From Paenibacillus alginolyticus DSM 5050 = NBRC 15375 (GTDB lineage Bacteria; Bacillota; Bacilli; Paenibacillales; NBRC-103111): DNA of 64,000 nt. Shown in pieces: positions 59,646 through 64,000 of this stretch. The notes below the pieces were generated by a model. It made no database searches. It was given only the letters and a program-made list of their open reading frames with translations, and was not told where the DNA came from. The stretch is taken from assembly GCF_000422905.1 (NCBI RefSeq), contig NZ_AUGY01000014.1, positions 1 to 64,000 of the forward strand. The letters are read 5' to 3'. Made by a program: the position numbers and the translations under genes. Within the stretch, counting starts at the first letter, position 1. Each line of letters starts with the position of its first letter.

Positions 59646-59963
59646 ATGACCGAAACTCATCAGCATCAACAGCCGCTTCAGCACGCCATTGACGTAGCAG
59701 ATCATGCGATACTCCAAGCTCAAGACGCTGAGCATCAACTGCAAGTAGCCATTTCACAAGCCAACCCTCGCTCTATACAATCTGCAAATGCAGCTCTTAC
59801 AGAGGCTAAGCAGCAAGTATACGAAGCACATGAGCAGCTTCGAGCTTTTAATAATGATGAGTATGGGCAGCAGATCCAGCAAACCATGGAACAATTGACG
59901 CAAGCTTCACAGGATCTCGAGGCCAATCAAGAGAAGTTCCATACCCCTAAGCAAATTCGATAA
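59646..59963 (+). CDS. DUF2524-like helical protein (YtzC type)
   Basis: 105 residues, nearly all helical and rich in Gln and Ala: HAIDVADHAILQAQDAEHQL, then NAALTEAKQQVYEAHEQLRA and QIQQTMEQLTQASQDLEANQ. Its length and pattern resemble YtzC/DUF2524 of Bacillus, whose function is unknown. AGGAGGCACTTCCCT precedes the ATG. The gene stands alone, followed by uridine kinase 111 bases later. Confidence 0.7.
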   Translation: MTETHQHQQPLQHAIDVADHAILQAQDAEHQLQVAISQANPRSIQSANAALTEAKQQVYEAHEQLRAFNNDEYGQQIQQTMEQLTQASQDLEANQEKFHTPKQIR

Positions 59964-60074
59964 GGCTATCTAGGCAAAAGGTGATCGAAATTCGATCGCT
60001 TTTTCTTTTTATACGAACATTATGTTAAACTACGAAGGAAGGTTTTCAAGTTATTTGGGGAGGCACTACATTTC

Positions 60075-60710
60075 ATGCTTGTTATTGGGATTGCCGGTGG
60101 TACCGGTTCAGGAAAAACTACAGTAGCTCGATCCATCATCACCAAGCTAGGATCCACGAACGTGACATTAATTTCACAAGATAATTATTATCTTCATCAT
60201 AGTGGTCTTACTTTAGAAGAACGGGAACGTATTAATTATGATCATCCCCGCGCCTTCGAGAACGCCTTGCTTCTCAAGCATTTAAATGAATTGAAAAGCG
60301 GCAATGCCGTGAACATTCCGGTCTATGATTTCTCACAGCACGCTCGCTCAGAAGAGACGATCCGTATCGAGGTAAAGCCGATTGTGCTGCTTGAAGGCAT
60401 TCATGTCTTAACAGATGAAGAGCTGCGCGGCGCTTTGAACATCAAGGTGTTCGTTGATACAGACCCTGACGTCCGCATTCTACGCAGGCTGTCCCGAGAT
60501 ATTAATGAACGGGGACGCACGCTGCAATCTGTCTTTGATCAGTATTTGACGACCGTTAAGCCAATGCATGACGCATTCATTGAGCCATCTAAGAAATATG
60601 CTGACATTATTATTCCTGAGGGCGGAGAAAATCAAATCGGAATTTCTATGCTCACTATTTTGACAGAACGGTATATGTTGGATCAAGCTGCAAGCTATGA
60701 AATAGGCTAA
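60075..60710 (+). CDS. udk: Uridine kinase
   Basis: 211 residues, the normal Udk size. The P-loop GIAGGTGSGKTTVARSI, the SQDNYYLHHSGLTLEERERI motif with the substrate aspartate and tyrosine, NYDHPRAFE, and the PIVLLEGIHVL strand are all in place. It phosphorylates uridine and cytidine in pyrimidine salvage. GGGGAGGCACTACATTTC precedes the ATG. Confidence 0.95.
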   Translation: MLVIGIAGGTGSGKTTVARSIITKLGSTNVTLISQDNYYLHHSGLTLEERERINYDHPRAFENALLLKHLNELKSGNAVNIPVYDFSQHARSEETIRIEVKPIVLLEGIHVLTDEELRGALNIKVFVDTDPDVRILRRLSRDINERGRTLQSVFDQYLTTVKPMHDAFIEPSKKYADIIIPEGGENQIGISMLTILTERYMLDQAASYEIG

Positions 60711-60791
60711 ATGAGGGATAAATGTAAAGGGTGTGGCACTTTGCCAAGCCTCCTTAATATTCAAAGAATATTTAACTATCGAACCCGAACG

Positions 60792-60821
60792 AAAACCTCC
60801 TCAAGCATGAGGAGGTTTTTT
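60792..60821 (+). terminator. Terminator after udk
   Basis: AAAACCTCCTCA and TGAGGAGGTTTTTT pair around AGCA, with a T run. It lies about 80 bases after the udk stop codon. Confidence 0.92.
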
Positions 60822-60905
60822 GCATATTATTTTCTGCGCTGGGCTAGGGGAAAATTCTTCATACTTCTCTTTTATCAATAATGATGCAGTATCATATAAG
60901 CAAAA

Positions 60906-61590
60906 CAGCAGTTGAGAGGTCCTTTTCAGACGTCTCGCGCAACTTTAGCTCCATTCGAACCCCCGAGACAGCCTTTTCTGCCTTCTAAGGACGCAATACC
61001 AGCTAACTCGCCTTCTCTCAGCAGTTGTGAGGTCCTTTTCAGACGTCTCGCGCCACTTTAGCTCCATGCGAGCCCCCGAGACTGCCTTTTCTGCCTTCTC
61101 AGGCTGCAAAACGAGCTAACTCGCCTTCTCTCAGCAGTTGAGAGGTCCTTTTCAGACGTCTCGCGCAACTTTAGCTCCATTCGAACCCCCGAGACAGCCT
61201 TTTCTGCCTTCTAAGGACGCAAAACCAGCTAACTCGCCTTCTCTCAGCAGTTGTGAGGTCCTTTTAGACGTCTCGCGCCACTTTAGCTCCATTCGAGCCC
61301 CCCGAGACAGCCTTTTCTGCCTTCTCAGGCTGCAAAACGAGCTAACTCGCCTTCTCTCTGCAGTTGAGAGGTCCTTTTCAGACGTCTCGTGCCACTTTAG
61401 CTCCATTCGATTCCCCGAGACAGCCTTTTCTGCCTTCTCAGGCCGCTAAACGAGCTAACTCCCCCTTCACTAAGCAGCTGAAAGGCCCTTTTCAGACGTC
61501 TCTCACCACTTTAGCTCCATTCGAGCCCCCGAGACAGCCTTTTTCTGCCTTCTCAGGCCGCAAGCGTCTGAAAAGTGCATTTTCGACCTC
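60906..61590. repeat. Tandem array of six 113-bp units with A-B-A-B higher-order structure
   Basis: Units begin at 60906, 61019, 61132, 61245, 61358 and 61472, so the spacing is 113 (four times) and 114. Each holds CAGCAGTTG, CCTTTTCAGACGTCTCG, CACTTTAGCTCCAT and CCCGAGACAGCCTTTTCTGCC, or close variants. GTCTCG and CGAGAC form an inverted repeat inside each unit. Units 1 and 3 share CTAAGGACGC; units 2 and 4 share CTCAGGCTGC, so the first four are two copies of a 226-bp dimer. The last unit is the most diverged. It lies between convergent genes; there are no spacers as in CRISPR. Confidence 0.95.
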
Positions 61591-61603
61591 TCACTGCGGA
61601 TAA

Positions 61604-61648
61604 TGAAAAAGGACACCAGCCTTGTTTAAGGTTCAGTGTCCTTTTTCA
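61604..61648. terminator. Bidirectional terminator at the end of the MFS gene
   Basis: GAAAAAGGACAC (61604-61615) and GTGTCCTTTTTC (61637-61648) pair around a 21-base loop. The MFS stop codon (61633-61635) lies inside the loop region. It ends the leftward MFS transcript. Confidence 0.85.
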
Positions 61649-62799
61649 GATTGCCTTCGAAAAGTAAACCCAGATAGGGCAAATAAGACATAGATAAGAC
61701 TTATCAAGTAAAAAATACTGGCCGTGCTAATATAGCGTATGGCTAGTCCTCCCATTAACGGGCCGGCAATACTACCTAGGCTATACTGGATTGATGCAAG
61801 TACGTTCGCAGTAGGCACTAGATGTCTGGGCAGTATGTCTGCCGCATAGGCCAAACCAAGTGAGAAAAACGAGCCCACCATGCCCCCGGCAACGCCGAAA
61901 CAGAGTCCAATCAACCAAAGATTCGAGCCCGCGAACGGAATACATAGGAATGCAATGGAGCCAATAAGGCCGCTCACAATAAGAATACTTCTCCGTCCTA
62001 CACGATCACTCCAAATCCCTAGCGGCAGCTGCATGATGAGACTCCCTACCCCCATGATGGGTAGTAGAACACCAATATTAGATTCCGAGAGACCTGCACG
62101 CAGTCCATAAATCGGAAAGTTGCTGTTCATCGAAGCTTCCATATAGCCATAGAGTAAGGAGGTAATGAGAGGAAACCATGCTATAGCCAATACTTTTGAA
62201 GCCCGCTTGTGCACCGCTTCCACTTTGTCCAATTGTTCTGGCTTCTCATTGGTCAATTGCAATACAAGCGTCAGAACGACTAAGAAGAAACAGCTGGTCG
62301 TCAAAAAAGGGACCCAACTACCTGCTTTAAGTAAGGTAATGCCTATAGGTCCTAAGCTAAAACCAACGCCATAAGCCATGCCGTATAAAGAGATATTTCG
62401 TCCTCTACGCTCTTTAGGGCTTGAAGTAACGATCCATAACTGCGTTGCATAATGAAGGGCGCTATCCCCTATCCCCACAAGCAAACGAAGTACAAACCAG
62501 AACCCAATCTGCTGCCATAACGGGAACAAACAAGTTGCCAGGATGACCAGTCCCATTCCGACCTTGATGACTGGTTTATATCCGTATCTTCGTACGGGCT
62601 TTTCTATGAAGAACATCGTGGAGAAAATACCTATATAAAGGGCTGCAGCATTCAGACCATTGGCTTCCGTTGAGACGCCAGAACGATCCAAAAGGATCGT
62701 TAGCAGCGGCAGGAGCATACCTTGACTCATCCCTGCCACGATAACGACCATAATTAATATGATTAATTTGTTGTTCGAGATCCGTTCTTTAAGAGCCAT
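61633..62799 (-). CDS. Major facilitator superfamily transporter
   Basis: About 388 residues with 12 predicted membrane segments. Typical MFS loops are seen: FIEKPVRRYGYKPVIK between segments 2 and 3 and GIWSDRVGRRSILIV between segments 8 and 9. It looks like a drug/metabolite-type antiporter; the substrate is unknown. ATG 62799 overlaps the end of the upstream gene by 11 bases, so translation is probably coupled. There is no strong ribosome site of its own. Confidence 0.85.
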   Translation of the reverse strand: MALKERISNNKLIILIMVVIVAGMSQGMLLPLLTILLDRSGVSTEANGLNAAALYIGIFSTMFFIEKPVRRYGYKPVIKVGMGLVILATCLFPLWQQIGFWFVLRLLVGIGDSALHYATQLWIVTSSPKERRGRNISLYGMAYGVGFSLGPIGITLLKAGSWVPFLTTSCFFLVVLTLVLQLTNEKPEQLDKVEAVHKRASKVLAIAWFPLITSLLYGYMEASMNSNFPIYGLRAGLSESNIGVLLPIMGVGSLIMQLPLGIWSDRVGRRSILIVSGLIGSIAFLCIPFAGSNLWLIGLCFGVAGGMVGSFFSLGLAYAADILPRHLVPTANVLASIQYSLGSIAGPLMGGLAIRYISTASIFYLISLIYVLFALSGFTFRRQSEKGH

Positions 62800-63331
62800 T
62801 TCCAAAATCCACTACTTCCCATCTCTCCGCGTATTCATTCAGCTTACCATGGAGAGGGACATAGAATTGGTTGATGATGACGAGTCTTACTTTTTTTATC
62901 CATTCCTTGAAGGAAGGATAGGTAACGAATAGATTCGCATAGCGATCACTCATGCACACGAAATGGGGGCCGGGCGTTTTATCCGTCAAAAATGTCAAAG
63001 ATGTATCTAAAGGTGTGTATTTCTTACGCTTCCCTTCCCACTTATCCAAATCCAATTGAAGGGTGGAATCCACTTGTTCCAGGAGGCTTTCCAAATGCTT
63101 CACACGGGCATAATAGGGCTGCTGACTACGTATGTCCATTCTCCGAAGCGTTTCCTCATGCTGGGGATAAAAGACAGCTCGAACGAACTTTCTTTCCTCC
63201 GCCCATCTGGTAAATGCGTGCAGTTCTATCTCCGTCCAGTCCTCAAACGTTTCAAATAATAAGACGGTTCCTTTATGAGTCTCTGCAGGTGGTTCGTACC
63301 CGAAAGGTACTTTAATCTGATCTCTTGCCAT
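62789..63331 (-). CDS. Conserved hypothetical cytoplasmic protein (180 residues)
   Basis: 180 residues without membrane segments. Segments such as HKGTVLLFETFEDWTEIELH, FVRAVFYPQHEETLRRMD and PHFVCMSDRYANLFVTYPSF suggest an alpha/beta fold, but I do not recognise a family. ATG 63331 stands behind GAGGAGGACGCA; the longer frame to 63391 lacks a ribosome site. It is the first gene of a two-gene unit with the MFS transporter and may assist or regulate it. Confidence 0.75.
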   Translation of the reverse strand: MARDQIKVPFGYEPPAETHKGTVLLFETFEDWTEIELHAFTRWAEERKFVRAVFYPQHEETLRRMDIRSQQPYYARVKHLESLLEQVDSTLQLDLDKWEGKRKKYTPLDTSLTFLTDKTPGPHFVCMSDRYANLFVTYPSFKEWIKKVRLVIINQFYVPLHGKLNEYAERWEVVDFGNGS

Positions 63332-63492
63332 TGCGTCCTCCTCTAGTTGTAATTGCAGTTGGCTGTTTTTCCTTGTTATATATTGTAGCATACCCTACTA
63401 AGTTCCACGAAATCATCGTTATTATTGGCTTAAGAACGCCTGTTGCGATATAATTTGTAAGCACCTATATTCAATTAAGGGAGACCTATAGA

Positions 63493-64000
63493 ATGAGAGA
63501 TCCAAGACTTCAAACATTTGCCCGCAATATCATCCGTTATTCCGTTAGCCTTAAACCTGGTGAGAACATACTGTTTGAAATGATTGGAGTCAAAGACCCC
63601 GAACTCGCCAAATGCTTCATTGAAGAAGTGTATGCCGTAGGCGGTAAACCTTTCATCGAAATGCGCGATCCAGCAATCATGAGAAGCTTACAAATGTCCG
63701 GCACACAAGAGCTATTTACCCAGTGGTCCGAATTTGAGCTTGCGCGGATGAAGCAGATGGATGCCTATGTGGCCGTCCGCAGTGGTGATAATATTACGGA
63801 AACTTCCGATGTACCCGATGAGCAAATGAGACTCTATCTGAAATACTTTCAGCGTCCTCTCTTCGATGAACGCATTAATAATACGAAATGGTGCGTTATG
63901 CGTTATCCGAATCCGTCTATGGCTCAATTGGCCGGCAAAAGCACTGAGGCTTTTGAAGATTTCTACTTCAATGTATGTAATCTCGATTACAGCAAAATGG
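63493..64000 (+). CDS. M29-family aminopeptidase, N-terminal part (runs off the window)
   Basis: The frame starts at ATG 63493 behind GGGAG and stays open to the window edge (169 codons). RDPRLQTFARNIIRYSVSLK, then PGENILFEMIGVKDPELAKC and MDAYVAVRSGDNITETSDVP match the N-terminal half of thermophilic-type metallo-aminopeptidases (AmpS, AmpT, PepS; peptidase family M29). The dinuclear metal site lies in the C-terminal half, outside the window, so catalytic completeness cannot be checked. The family removes N-terminal residues from peptides in the cytoplasm. Confidence 0.9.
   Translation, partial: MRDPRLQTFARNIIRYSVSLKPGENILFEMIGVKDPELAKCFIEEVYAVGGKPFIEMRDPAIMRSLQMSGTQELFTQWSEFELARMKQMDAYVAVRSGDNITETSDVPDEQMRLYLKYFQRPLFDERINNTKWCVMRYPNPSMAQLAGKSTEAFEDFYFNVCNLDYSKM

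Noticed and set aside
60906..61590. CRISPR array or coding repeats in the 113-bp array (several frames stay open, for example 61138-61449 and 61364-61603).
   Set aside because: Units abut without unique spacers and no cas genes are present. The open frames come from the repeat sequence itself and have no ribosome site.

Overview
The window looks like the chromosome of a spore-forming Firmicute of the Paenibacillaceae, most likely Paenibacillus. The clues are a three-repeat SLH surface protein, YesM/YesN-type two-component proteins next to lpl-type sugar ABC transporters that lack their own ATPase, an AraR/araBA locus with typical AraR operators, a bacillithiol reductase (Bdr/YpdA), Gram-positive LexA boxes, and strong AGGAGG ribosome sites with frequent TTG/GTG starts. 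No rRNA, tRNA or CRISPR array was seen.

Layout. 1-86 is the end of an IS3-type insertion sequence. 352-17687 is one carbohydrate-utilisation locus: a YesM-type histidine kinase, a solute-binding lipoprotein and an SGNH hydrolase run leftwards; an FAD oxidoreductase, a Gfo/Idh oxidoreductase and a large secreted GHL10-type glycosidase run rightwards; then a second Gfo/Idh-like protein, a second solute-binding lipoprotein, two permeases and the YesN-type regulator run leftwards. Three promoters in this locus (FAD operon, permease operon, regulator gene) share the same upstream motif at a near-fixed distance from the -10 box. This suggests one regulon for a substrate I cannot name. 17854-23712 is the arabinose region (coiled-coil mini-protein, aldose 1-epimerase, araA, araB, araR) with two AraR operators.

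24019-35990 is accessory: a very large SLH/LamG/PHP surface protein whose 5' end is broken, with a (TC)20 tract in its leader; a sulfite-oxidase-fold protein; a headless nucleotidyltransferase-like gene; a SIMPL protein; a cupin gene interrupted by an in-frame stop; a collagen-like protein; LtrA; an NlpC/P60 hydrolase; and a CBO0543-family remnant. 36199-44527 is housekeeping and small conserved genes: hrpB with a GC-rich core, NUDIX, DUF2164, Dabb, bdr, and a small protein whose promoter is flanked by two LexA boxes. 44581-45454 holds a Doc-type toxin-antitoxin module.

45855-50394 holds tag and a TPP-riboswitch-controlled operon (thiamine-precursor ABC transporter, a thiamine-binding protein and a TatD-type hydrolase). 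50542-55537 holds a VOC gene with an in-frame stop, a patatin and a manganese-type ABC transporter behind an MntR-like box. 55848-59335 is a lipoprotein/histidine kinase/HD-GYP regulator operon. Uridine kinase is followed by a six-copy 113-bp tandem array arranged as A-B-A-B dimers. The window ends inside an M29-family aminopeptidase gene.
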